Source: Dermatemys mawii (taxonomy: Eukaryota; Chordata; Testudines; Dermatemydidae). From it: 64,000 bases of DNA. A program made the translations under genes and the position numbers. Below the pieces are notes generated by a model. The model made no database searches. It was given only the letters and a program-made list of their open reading frames with translations, and was not told where the DNA came from. The stretch lies in NCBI GenBank assembly GCA_007922305.1, contig ML677364.1:21311326-21375325 (forward strand). The letters are read 5' to 3'. Positions 12,166 through 21,975 of this stretch are shown here, piece after piece. Positions within the stretch are counted from its first letter, which is position 1. Every line of letters begins with the position of its first letter.

Positions 12166-14732
12166 GGAATATACTGCCAACCACCTGAGCAGGATGGTGA
12201 TGGTGACTGTGACATGCTCCAAGAGACTAGAGAAGCCATAAGAATAAAAAACTCAGTAATAAGGGGGGGTTTCAACTATCCCCATATTGACTAGGTCACC
12301 TCAGGATAGGATGCAGAGGTAAAGAAACCATGAATAACTGCTTCTTAGAGCTCCTAGTCCTGGAGTCCACCTGGGGAGAGGCAATTCTTTATTCAGTCCT
12401 AAGTGGAGCACAGGATCTGGTCCAAGGAGTGAATATATCTGAACAGCTCAGTAATAGTAACCATAATATAATTAAATTTAACATCTGGGAGGGAGAGGAG
12501 GGAAGAATACCAAAGAAACCCACTACAGTAGCATTTAACTTCAGAAAGGAGAACTATACACACAAAAAAAGGAAGCTAGCTGAACGGAAATTAAAAGGTA
12601 TAGTCACAAAAATGACTTGCCTGCAAGCTGCAAGGAAACTTTTTTAAACCATCAAAATAGAGGCTCAAATTAAATATATATCCCAAAATTTAAAAAAAGT
12701 AGTAAGAGGACAAAAAGGTGCCACCACTGCTAAACAAAGTAAAAGAAGTAGTGAGAGGCAAAAAGGCACTCTTTAAAAATGTGAAGTCAAACCCTACCAA
12801 GGAAAACAGAGAGGAACATAAAGTGTGGCAAGACAAGTGTAAAAGTATAAGTAGGCAAGCCAAAAAAGAATTTGAAGAGCAACTATCAAAAGACTCAAAA
12901 ACTATCAGTAAAAACATTTTATGTACATCAGAAGCAGGAAACCTGCCAAACAATCAATTGGGCCACTAAATAATCGAGGAGCTAAAGGAGCATTTAAGGA
13001 AGATAAGGCCACTGAGGAGAAGCTAAATGATTTCTTTGCATTGGCTTTCATTGCAGAGGACGTGAAGGAGTTTCCCACACTTTAGTCATTCTTTTTAATT
13101 GGCAAAACTATCAACTGTTCCAGACTGAGTTATCAGTAGAGGTAGTTTTGGAACAAATTAATAAATTAAACAGTAATAAGTCACCAGGACCAGATGGTAT
13201 TCACCCAAGAGTTCTGAAGGCACTCAAATGTGAAATTGCAGAACTACTAACTGTGTCATGTAACCTATAATTTAAATAAGCTTCTGTACTGGATGACTGG
13301 AGGATAGCTAATGTGACACCATTTTTTTAAAAAAAGGCTCCAGAGGTGATCCTGGCCATTACAAGCCAATAAGCCTAACTTCAGTACCAGGAAAATTGGT
13401 TGAAACTATAGTAAAGAACAGAATTTTATCAGACTCATAGATGAAGGCAATTTGTTGGGGAAGAGTCAATATGGCTTTTGTAAAGGGAAATCATGCCTCA
13501 CCAATCTATCAGAATTCTTTGAGGGGGTCAGGTAGACAAGGGTGATCTAGTGGATATAGTACACTTAGATTTTCAGAAAGCCTTTGACAAGGTCCCTCAC
13601 CAAAGGCTCTTAAGCAAAGTAAGCAGTCCTGGGGTAAGAGGGAAGGTCCTCTCATGGTTCAGTAACTGGATAAAAGACAGGAATCAAAGGTTAGAAATAA
13701 ATTGTCAGTTTTCAGAACAAAGAGAGGTAAATAGTGATGTCCCCTAGGGATCTGTACTGTGACCAGTGCTATTCAACACATTCACAAATGATCTGGAAAA
13801 CGTGATAAACAGTGAAGTGGCAAAATTTGCAGATGATTCAAAATTACTCAGGATAATTAAGTGCAAAGAAGACTGCGAGGAGTTACAAAGGGATTTCACA
13901 AGACTGGATGATTAGGAATGAGTTAATTGCATGAGTTAATTGTGATTAATCAACAGCCCTAATAAAAAGGACCAATTAAGAAAGGGATAGATAATAAGAC
14001 AGTATACAGGCATGTCGCGTCTTAGGTGCATTTAACACGCGTGATTTCCACTTTATGCAGTCGACCAAAAAAAAGAAAACTAAAAATATAAAAACTTCAG
14101 GACGGACGATTTCACCCACCACTGAAGTCAATGGGGTTTCGGCTACACGAGGTTTCTGCTTTATGCGGAAACCGTGGAACGGAACCCTTGCGTAAGACGC
14201 GACATGCCTGTATTCCATAATGCCACTATATAAATCTATGGTACGCCCTCACTCTGAATACTGCGTGCAGTTATGGTTAGCACATCTCAAAAGCTACATT
14301 AGAATTGGAAAAGGTACAGAGAAGGACAACAGAAATCATTAGAGTACGGAACAGCCTTCATAAGAGCAGAGATTTAAAAGATTGAGACTTTTCAGATTGA
14401 AAAAGAGATGACTAAGGGAGAATATTCGAGATCTATAAAATCATGACTGGTGTAGAGAAAGGAAATAAGGAAGTGTTATTTACTGCTTCACATAACACAA
14501 GAACCAGGGGTTGCCCAATTAAATTAATAAGCAGCAGGTTTAAAACAAATCAAAGGTAGTACTTCATCACACAATGTACAGTCAACCTGGAACTCATTGC
14601 CAGGGGATGTTGTGAAGGTCAAAACTATAAATGGGTTCAAAAAGAATAGGTCCATCAATCGCTATTAGCCAATAGGGTCGGGGATGCAACCCCAGGTGTC
14701 CCTAGCCTCTGACTCCCGGAAGGATCACACAA
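12166..14732 (+). pseudogene. CR1 ORF2 (endonuclease/RT), broken copy
   Basis: ORF2 of a CR1 retrotransposon, which in intact form encodes an apurinic-like endonuclease followed by a reverse transcriptase acting by target-primed reverse transcription. Visible pieces in order: endonuclease end (GGFNYPHID, about 12265-12293), linker (AFNFRKENYTHKK, near 12535), fingers and palm of the RT (SPGPDGIHPR-like coding near 13180; DIVHLDFQKAFDKVPHQRLL from 13553), and the C-terminal region and 3' UTR to 14732. Many stops and frameshifts make it non-functional. It is interrupted by the MITE at 14007-14210 and separated from its own last 115 bases by the CACTA-like element at 14736-17279. Confidence 0.92.
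14007..14210. mobile_element. 204-bp Tc1/mariner-like MITE inside CR1
   Basis: Perfect or near-perfect 20-bp terminal inverted repeats (CAGGCATGTCGCGTCTTA and its complement), bounded by TA at 14005-14006 and 14211-14212. CR1 sequence continues directly across the site (AATAAGACAG on the left, ATTCCATAATGCC on the right). It is the younger insertion because its ends are much better preserved than the surrounding CR1. No coding capacity. Confidence 0.88.
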
Positions 14733-14735
14733 TAA

Positions 14736-14860
14736 CACTTCTCTACAGCCAAAATGCTTCTGAAATAAATGTAGTCAAACTTTACTAATTCTGGGTCACT
14801 GAGAACAAAAATAATGCTTAAAATTGTTGATTGGCTCTAGTTTTCAAGATATGCTATTGG
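14736..14860 (+). repeat. Left terminal inverted repeat of the CACTA-like element
   Basis: Matches the complement of 17143-17279. Best-conserved blocks: CACTxxTCTACA at the tip, GCTTC near 14757, and TGATTGGCT ... GTTT ... AAGATAT at 14828-14852. Confidence 0.8.
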
Positions 14861-15245
14861 GTCAGTATATACGACCCTTGACATGGGAATGGCGGAGGAT
14901 AAGTGAGTTATAAAGGGAAGGGATCTCAATTTAAACCAGAAATGACTAAAATACATCTTTGACTGGATCTATGAATAAATCTATGACTGGGTTTGGACAG
15001 TACTCGCTTTTTAGGCAAAACAATGAAGGATGCAATCTGAAGCTGGTATTGCGTCATACATGATATGAATTGCATCATGTTATTCCTAGAAGTCATGGAT
15101 GATGCAATCATAACGAAGCTTACATCACTCTGCTGAACAAATTGCCCTATATCAGCTCTAGAAATCATACAGTGTCGTGCTCTCTTATTTGTCAGTGTTT
15201 GATTTTGCAAAGGGACACATTTCTGTTTAGCCAAAGTGAGCAGAG

Positions 15246-16934
15246 ATGCCTCGTACTTGTGTGAGCAGTGCACATAACTTCAGCTATGTTTGTGGTGAAG
15301 TGACTTTTGCATCACAAAAGCGCAGTGTAACCACTATGGTTAAGAAAGCCTATCACCTTTATTTTGGCTGCAAAATTGGAGATCAGGACAAGAGGTGGGC
15401 CCCACACATATGCTGCAACACTTGTGCAACAAATCTTCACCAGTGGTTGAACAGGAAAAGGAAATCTATGCCTTTTGCGGTGCCAATGATTTGGAGAGAG
15501 CCAACAGATCTTACCAGCAATTGTTACTTCTGCATGGTGCCTCCAGTTGTGAAAGGTGTGTCAAAGAAGAAAATGTGGACTGTGCATCATCCAAACATTC
15601 CATCAGCTATACGCCCAATACCCCACAGAGAAGGACTGCCAGTTCCTGATGCACCAGAATCATTCTCACTTGAGTCAGACGAGGAAGAGAATGAAACTTC
15701 TGGTCCTGAATCCTCAATGTCACAGGACCCACATTTTCTCCCATCCTCCTCCTCTGAACCACACCTCATAACACAAGCTGAACTGAATGACCTTGTCAGG
15801 GATTTGGAACTACCCAAGAGTAAGGCAGAGCTGTTGGGCTCCAGACTACAGCAGTGGAATCTCCTGGCAGGTGATGTTAGGGTTTCCATGTTCCGTGACT
15901 GTCAAAAGGATCTTGTCCCATTCTTCTTCATGGAAGGTGATCTTGTAGCCTGCAACAACATCGATGGTGTGATGGCAGCCCTCAACATCGTTCACGATCC
16001 AGATGAGTAGAGACTCTAAGATTCGTCTTCGATGAATCAATGGAAAGCTGTTTTGCTGCATAATGGCAATGTTTTGCCATCAATTCCAGTTGGCCATGCA
16101 GTCAATATGAAGGAAACCTATGACAACATGAAGCAACTTTTGAGGTGCATAAACTATGACCAACATCAGTGGCAGCTTTGTGGGGATTTGAAGGTTGTTG
16201 CTCTCTTGCTTGGTCTGCAGACTGGATACACAAAGTACTGCTGTTTTCTCTGCAAATGGGATAGTTGTGCAAGAGATTCCCACTACATCAAAAAAGACTG
16301 GCCACTCCGACAGTCATTGGAGCCTGGGAGGAAAAGTGTTCAGCATCCACCACTTGTTGAATCAAGGAAGATTTTGTTACCACCCTTGCACATCAAGCTG
16401 GGTCTGATGAAGAACTTTGTCAAGGCCATTGACAAAACACAAGCAGCTTTCAAGTACCTCCGTGGAAAATTTCCAAGGTTATGTGAAGCTAAGATAAAGG
16501 AAGGTGTCTTTGTTGGTCCTCAGCTTCGTGAACTTCTTCGAGATGATGCATTTGACCATGCACTGCGTGGCAAGGAAAAGACGGCATGGAAAGCCTTCCA
16601 GTCAGTGGCAATACATTTTCTCGGAAACAACAAGGCAGACAACTACAGGTTGTTGGTGGAAAACCTCTTCAAGGCATACAAAAGCTTTGGTTGCAACATG
16701 TCACTAAAGATACATTTTTTGCACTCTCATCTAGATTTTTTTCCACCAAACTGCGGAGCAGTGAGCGACGAGCACGGCGAGCGATTTCACCAGGACACTG
16801 CAACAATGGAGAAACGCTATCAAGACAAATGGAGCCCATCAATGCTTGCAGACTATTGCTGGACAGTGACAAGAGATGCTCCATTTAATGAATACAAGAG
16901 ACAAGCCAAGAAGCGCCAAGTAGACACTGAATAG
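15246..16934 (+). pseudogene. CACTA-like transposase, split by two in-frame stops
   Basis: One reading frame of 563 codons is interrupted only by TAG (16008-16010) and TAA (16017-16019), giving visible pieces of 254 codons (15246-16010) and 300 codons (16032-16934). The N-terminal piece has cysteine pairs typical of a zinc-binding DNA-recognition region (CCNTC about residue 57, CYFC about residue 93) and an acidic stretch (SDEEENE, about residue 145). The C-terminal piece has CGDLKV, GYTKYCCFLCKWDS and SDEHGERFHQD, with acidic residues placed as in a DDE-type catalytic core. The first stop falls where close relatives I recall have a Trp, and the region just after it, near a likely catalytic Asp, is also damaged. 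The gene sits alone inside the terminal repeats. The start is the first ATG of the frame. Dead as it stands, but little decayed. Confidence 0.82.
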
Positions 16935-17142
16935 GACTAAACTATGTACATAATAGTTTTTTGCCTTTTGTTTCATAATACATTTTATTTATAACACCCT
17001 TTTGCTGATTTTTAAAGTGTTACATAAACAGGACAGGTGAAATATTATCATGTAAAGCAACCATAAACACATGAAAAGACCTAGGTTTACAATTTATGAT
17101 TAAAACTCTACTATCTACACAATATACATAGACATAAAATGT

Positions 17143-17279
17143 TAAAACTTAAATATCTTAGAAACAGTAGCCAATCAGTTGTTTTAATTGTCATATTTGA
17201 ATTCAGCACATTGAAATACATAATAAATATCACATTTTATCTCTGAAGCAGACGACTTCTAAAAAATTGTAGACCAGTG
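17143..17279 (-). repeat. Right terminal inverted repeat of the CACTA-like element
   Basis: Complement of 14736-14860 with about 10 extra bases near the tip. It contains AGCCAATCA (17169-17177) opposite TGATTGGCT in the left arm. Confidence 0.8.
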
Positions 17280-17282
17280 TAA

Positions 17283-17397
17283 TTGCTCTGTTTTATCAGT
17301 CTCTAGCACCAGGCACTGGCAACTGTCAGAAGAGAGGATACTGGGCTAGATGGGCCATCATGCACCATACCAGTATGGTCATTCTTATGTTCTCATA
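17283..17397 (+). mobile_element. CR1 3' tail, continuation of 12166-14732
   Basis: AATTGCTCTG at 17281 resumes the CR1 3' UTR that stops at 14732. It ends with GTCATTCTTATGTTC (17379-17393), the characteristic CR1 3' end. Confidence 0.88.
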
Positions 17398-18880
17398 AGA
17401 CATCACATTTTTATTTTTAGGCCTTGTACAAACTACATTTCTTTTCTGATCATAAAGCATGTGCTCCCATCTGGATCATATTTTGATACTGTGAAACTTA
17501 ATCTTTTGCAGAGGTACTTAGCAATGGAATGAGCACTATTTGTTAGAAATTGAAATAAGTTGTGAAACAGCTGTGATAGCTCATGTTACTTATTTCCCTT
17601 TTCAGTGATAAAGAGCTTAAATGCTTGCATAGCACACACAAATAAAAAGAGAGACTAAAAAGAAGGATGACTGAGAAAGCAACTAATGTAGAAATGTCTA
17701 TGATCAGTATTTCAAGAAAGTAAATAATTAATATGCACATGGAAATCTATTAGACTGTGCTTCCTATGAGTCACTAGGAGTACTCAAGTAATTCCTTAAA
17801 TATCACAAGCAAATATTATAGAATATAGCAAAGTTTTCATGTTAAACATTAGCATTGTATCGGACTGAAAATAATGCTTTTGACATTATCACCACACTGT
17901 GAAACTAGAAACAGCTTCTCAGTCATTTAGTCAAGACAACTGAGCAATGGGAGTTAGAAAAAGCTTCCAAAACATCAAAAGATCTACAGTCAAGGCCATT
18001 AAAGAACAGCTAATCTGTTCCAGTTCTAATTCTCTTCTAATGGGTTTCCTTAAATGTACTTTACATCAGTTGTAATTACTTCCAAGTATTGTTACTTATA
18101 TCCTTGTAAAAACTAGGATGTGTGATTGCATTTTCATCTATCTGGTTTATACTTTTACTTAAGTCCAATATCACACAGATTTTTAAATCATGTTAAGTAT
18201 CACTTATTGTTACTTAGCTGGATTCTTCAATATGATTTGAATTAACCAAGGAATGCTTTCATGTTTCTACTTTGAACATAGCAGCACCAGAACAAATTTG
18301 TTTGAAGACAATAAAGGGCAGATAAGTTTGAAAAGTTATACTTCTTATCTAAGACATCTCCACTTATGTTTTATTTTGACTGATTTATTAAATGCAAAAA
18401 ATGTACTTATCAAAATCTCTTAGCACGAGTAATAATTTTTAAATGCAAATATTGACAGTCAACTAAATTGACTCAATATTAAAAGACCTGAAGACCTCAC
18501 TGCAATTAAAACAAACCTTGAACCTGTCCCAACCTCACTCTCACAGACAGAAGTCCATGTAAACATATGAGCCTTGCAGTATGCCCAGAAGTGCAACAAA
18601 CTTGTGCTTCATCAAACTATGAAAGGTGAGTTCCAGAGCTGCATGCCTGTCATCGAAAATACACTGTCTGTATTGAAAATACAACCCCTGTAAATCTGGG
18701 ACTGACTAGCCTGAATGCCTTGGATGACTGCAGCTGCTGGATCAAAAACACAAAACAAGATGCAATCTCTAAGGTTTTAAAAAAGTCAAAACTAACATGC
18801 TGAATTGTATAAAAAAATGAATAGAAAACCAATGCAGACTACAGAGCCTGGTTGCCATATTCTCCCTGCCTGTACACTAC
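17398..18880. other. Unassigned AT-rich sequence
   Basis: No gene or repeat recognised. Confidence 0.5.
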
Positions 18881-18884
18881 AAGG

Positions 18885-19085
18885 TATATGTTTGTAGTAT
18901 TGTTATAGGAGTGTTGGCCCTAAAGTATGAGACAGACAACCATGAATGTGGAAACATCTTCTATTGGATGAACTTCTGTTGGTGAAAGAGAAATTTTTGA
19001 GCTCTAACAGAGCTGTTTTTCAGGTATGGAGCTCAAAAGCTTGTCTCTTTCACCAACAGAAGTTGAGCCGATAAAAGATATTACT
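18885..19085. repeat. Penelope-associated repeat with long hairpin
   Basis: Arms at about 18973-19004 and 19029-19063 are complementary (CTTCTGTTGGTGAAAGAGA on the left, TCTCTTTCACCAACAGAAG on the right) around a short loop. A repeat of this kind (ACTTCTGTTGGTGxAAGAGA with AGCTTTTGAGCTC) is common in reptile genomes and I associate it with Penelope-like terminal sequence; that assignment is from memory. Confidence 0.5.
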
Positions 19086-19244
19086 TTACCCAATTTGTCT
19101 CTAACTGACTAAATGGGCAGACACATTTTGCGCAAGTTGAAATTCTTGAATGATCATCAGGACAAGCCACAAATAGCAAACACTGTAACACGGTAATCCA
19201 GTCTAGGAAGTGGTAAAGACATGGATAACTCAAGGTCCTCATCT

Positions 19245-20360
19245 TAGAAGAAAGAGTTGCACTCTCCTTGCCAAACGTCAATGGAAAAAGCACTTTTGGT
19301 TATTACTTGATTGTTTAAAAGCAGATGATCTAACAAGACCCTGCCTGGATTACACACTTCAGTAACAAATGATGGGAAATGACTGATCAAAGAGGCACAA
19401 ATTAATGTTGCTGTCTCCTCCAGGTATTTTTCCTTCTCAACAAGCATCAATTATCTTCTCTAGATTGAGTTTCAACGAACTAGCTCTCATTCAGGTCCAG
19501 ATCTCAGTTTCTCTGTCTAGCTATCTCACCAAGACCTGATGGAAGAGGGACGGAGCTGAATATCACCCGCATGTTGATGACACCACAGCCCATAATGCCG
19601 TACTCTCTCCTCCTCCTCCCCAATTTCAATACATACAGTGGCACCTCACACGAGCATGGGACAGAAAAGCAGTCAGGGTCTCTCAGACAAACAAGAAGGG
19701 CACCATTCAAGCCATATCATTTCCTGCTAGGGTCCACAGCTGTGTAAGCTAATGCTCATGGTCAACAGTATCAAAGGGTGTTGACAAAGTTCAGAGACTC
19801 ATCATTGTCTTTTTTCATGACTAGGAGATGGCAATTGTCTAATCAAATCAAAGTACCCTAGCCACATCTAAATCTACATGAAAGAGACCCAGGAATTGCG
19901 TCAAATCCAGGTATTGCAAAGCTTTTTCACCAAAACCTTCTCATAACCTCTCCCAAGAACGAAAGGAGAGGAACGGGGCAATAGCTGATGAGATTAAGAT
20001 TGCTGAGATGGCTTCTTGATCTGAAGTTTAGCAAATGCAATTTTAAGAGATGCTGGCACTTTGTTCTCCCTTATCTATCCATCTGTAGAATATCTAGTAC
20101 ACATACAACAGATGGTTTAAATACCAAGTGGTAGGAATTGTTATATAGGCAATGCATTGCCTGTCATGTCTGCTAGTTTCTCCCTGGTAGATGTAATTAG
20201 CCATTAATAGGATGGATCCAAAATGGTAGGTCACAGCTGAAAGTGTTCAAAACTGAAACTCAATGTCTGAAGACATCACCCTTATCCTCTCTTACCAAGA
20301 ACAGTACTGATTTAGCCAATTAGGCTGAATCTAATCTTATCCATTAGTTTCCCTGTCAAT
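19245..20360 (-). pseudogene. L2-like reverse transcriptase, heavily decayed
   Basis: Minus-strand translation gives fragments in the order expected for an L2-type RT: LLSFLGRGYEKV (about 19930-19970), FDTVDHEH (about 19751-19774), LSERP (near 19680), a CHQxADDxQL-like block as CHQHAGDIQL (about 19560-19590), and a C-terminal segment from 19450 to 19245. Every block needs a frame change, and the YADD-type catalytic site reads HAGD, so the copy is dead. The family call rests on the FDTVDH block and motif order. Confidence 0.62.
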
Positions 20361-20939
20361 CACTAGGGACAGTTTTGTTGACCAGGACCTGGTGGATGCC
20401 ATAATAAAAGAGGATTCATTTATCAAAAAGGTTTAGTGGCTTTCCCAGATCCAACTTTGTTTTTACTTTTTAAAAGTATTTACTATTTTGGGGACGCTCA
20501 CCCTCCTTCAGTGCTTGCTGTTATTTTTAAAAACCTTCTCAGCAAAGGTGCCACATCCCTCATACTGTAGTCAGAAATTCTTCTTGACTTATCACCTTGA
20601 GACTAATTTATTAAGAAAATAAAAAAATAAAGGATATCCTAGGATAACTTTAAATTGCATTCCTACAGTCCTATTTCTCAAGTTACAACTGTGTGCAAGT
20701 TTTTAGCCCTTTAGTATCATGTGTGTAGTTCACAAATTTCCTAAGAAAATAAAATGCAATCAACTTTTCTTGCTAGCAAGTACTATTTTTCACTGCCATT
20801 CTCTGGAAAGATGAGTTATAAAGAGGGCAACAAACATATCCTGCATTTTTCTCTTTGAAAACATGTATAAAATATTTTACCTAGCATAAATACGACTGCT
20901 TGAAACTTAAATTTAAACAGAAAATTGGGTATTTGACAA

Positions 20940-21360
20940 ATCAAAATACATGGATTTTCAGCTTTCAACTTTTTGTTGAAGAGCCAAATCCCAAAATATT
21001 TTTAGCAAAAATTTTCTATTCAGATAGGCTGCCACAGTGCCTCATGGGAGCTGCAGTTTGGATGCCTCATGCCCCTGTTCTCCTTTGTTTCCCAGCAAGA
21101 CTACACCTTCCATGAATACACAAGGACTAGGAATTCCCCTGATGCACTACAATGGATCTGTAAAAGGTAGACCATGGTACATCATGGAAAATTTAGTCCA
21201 GGTAGGGAGCCCTGCCCACAGAGAAGAATGGAGACATGGTACTGCAACTATCAGGCATATGGTATGAGGCACTATGGTGGCATAGAGATTTTCTGTTTAA
21301 AACTGAATGTTTTCTGTTGACGTTTTTCAGCTTTCAATTTTTCACCAAAAAAAAATTAAT
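20940..21360. repeat. Palindromic repeat, AGTGCCTCAT arms
   Basis: ACAGTGCCTCATGGGAG near 21033 is mirrored by ATGAGGCACTATGG near 21264, and both flanks contain TTTTCAGCTTTCAA. It probably represents a MITE about 0.4 kb long. No coding potential. Confidence 0.5.
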
Positions 21361-21524
21361 TTTCCACTGGGGAATAAAGGAGGGGGGAAGAAGGATGCCA
21401 TGTAATTAAGTGGGCCTTAAGACAGAGAAAACTCCTATGTTCTATAATTAGAAATTTTGAAAGCACAATTTTCCTCTTGGAAATCAAAGTTGTGTGTGGA
21501 TATACCCCCAAAGAAGTACACTTA

Positions 21525-21975
21525 TCATAGAGAGTTCAAGGCCAGGTAGGACCACCAGATCAGCTAGTCCAGTGGTGGGCAACCAGCAGCCCATCAGGAT
21601 AATCCACTGGCAGGCCATGAGACAAGTTTGTTTACAATGACCATCCACAGGCATGGCCGCCCACAGCTCCCAGTGGCCACGGTTTGCCGTTCCCAGCCAA
21701 TGGGAGCTGCTGGCCACAGGGATGTCCTGGCCATTGCTTCCTGCAGCTCCCATTGGCCAGGAATAGCAAACTGTGGCCATTGGGAGTTGTGGACAGCTGT
21801 GTCTGCAGGCAGTCAAAGTAAACAAACTGTCTCACCGGTGGATTACCCTGACGGGCCGCGCACTAATGATCTTGTACATCACAGGCCCCCAAACACCACC
21901 CAGCCACTCTTACACCAACCCTACCAATCAGAGTTAGACCAAAGTATTACAGCCCTCAGGGATGTATGGTATTCT
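21525..21975 (-). mobile_element. CR1 3' fragment interrupted by a hAT MITE
   Basis: The CR1 3' region on the minus strand (21525-21569: AGTTCAAGGCCAGGTAGGAC on the plus strand) resumes after the inserted MITE at about 21864 (TACATCACAGGCCCCCAAAC, then TTAGACCAAAGTATTACAG). Confidence 0.75.
21570..21863. mobile_element. hAT-type MITE, 3'-truncated copy
   Basis: Same family as 9467-9793: starts CAGTGGTGGGCAACC, shares CAATGGGAGCTG, and GTAAACAAACTGTCT near the far end. The right terminal repeat is missing: the sequence breaks off after GACGGGCCGCGC. It is inserted in a CR1 fragment. Long open frames across it are artefacts of the palindrome. Confidence 0.8.

Larger units (their letters stand above)
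14736..17279 (+). mobile_element. CACTA-like (CMC superfamily) DNA transposon, complete
   Basis: 2544 bp. Left end CACTTCTCTACA and inverted right end CACTGGTCTACA, flanked by TAA at 14733-14735 and 17280-17282. Imperfect terminal inverted repeats run about 125 bp inward (14736-14860 against 17143-17279) with one gap of about 10 bases. The CR1 sequence on either side joins cleanly when the element and one TAA are removed. CACT termini with a three-base duplication point to the CACTA/Mirage/Chapaev group. It carries one transposase gene (15246-16934). The superfamily call is inference; the element limits are directly visible. Confidence 0.85.
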
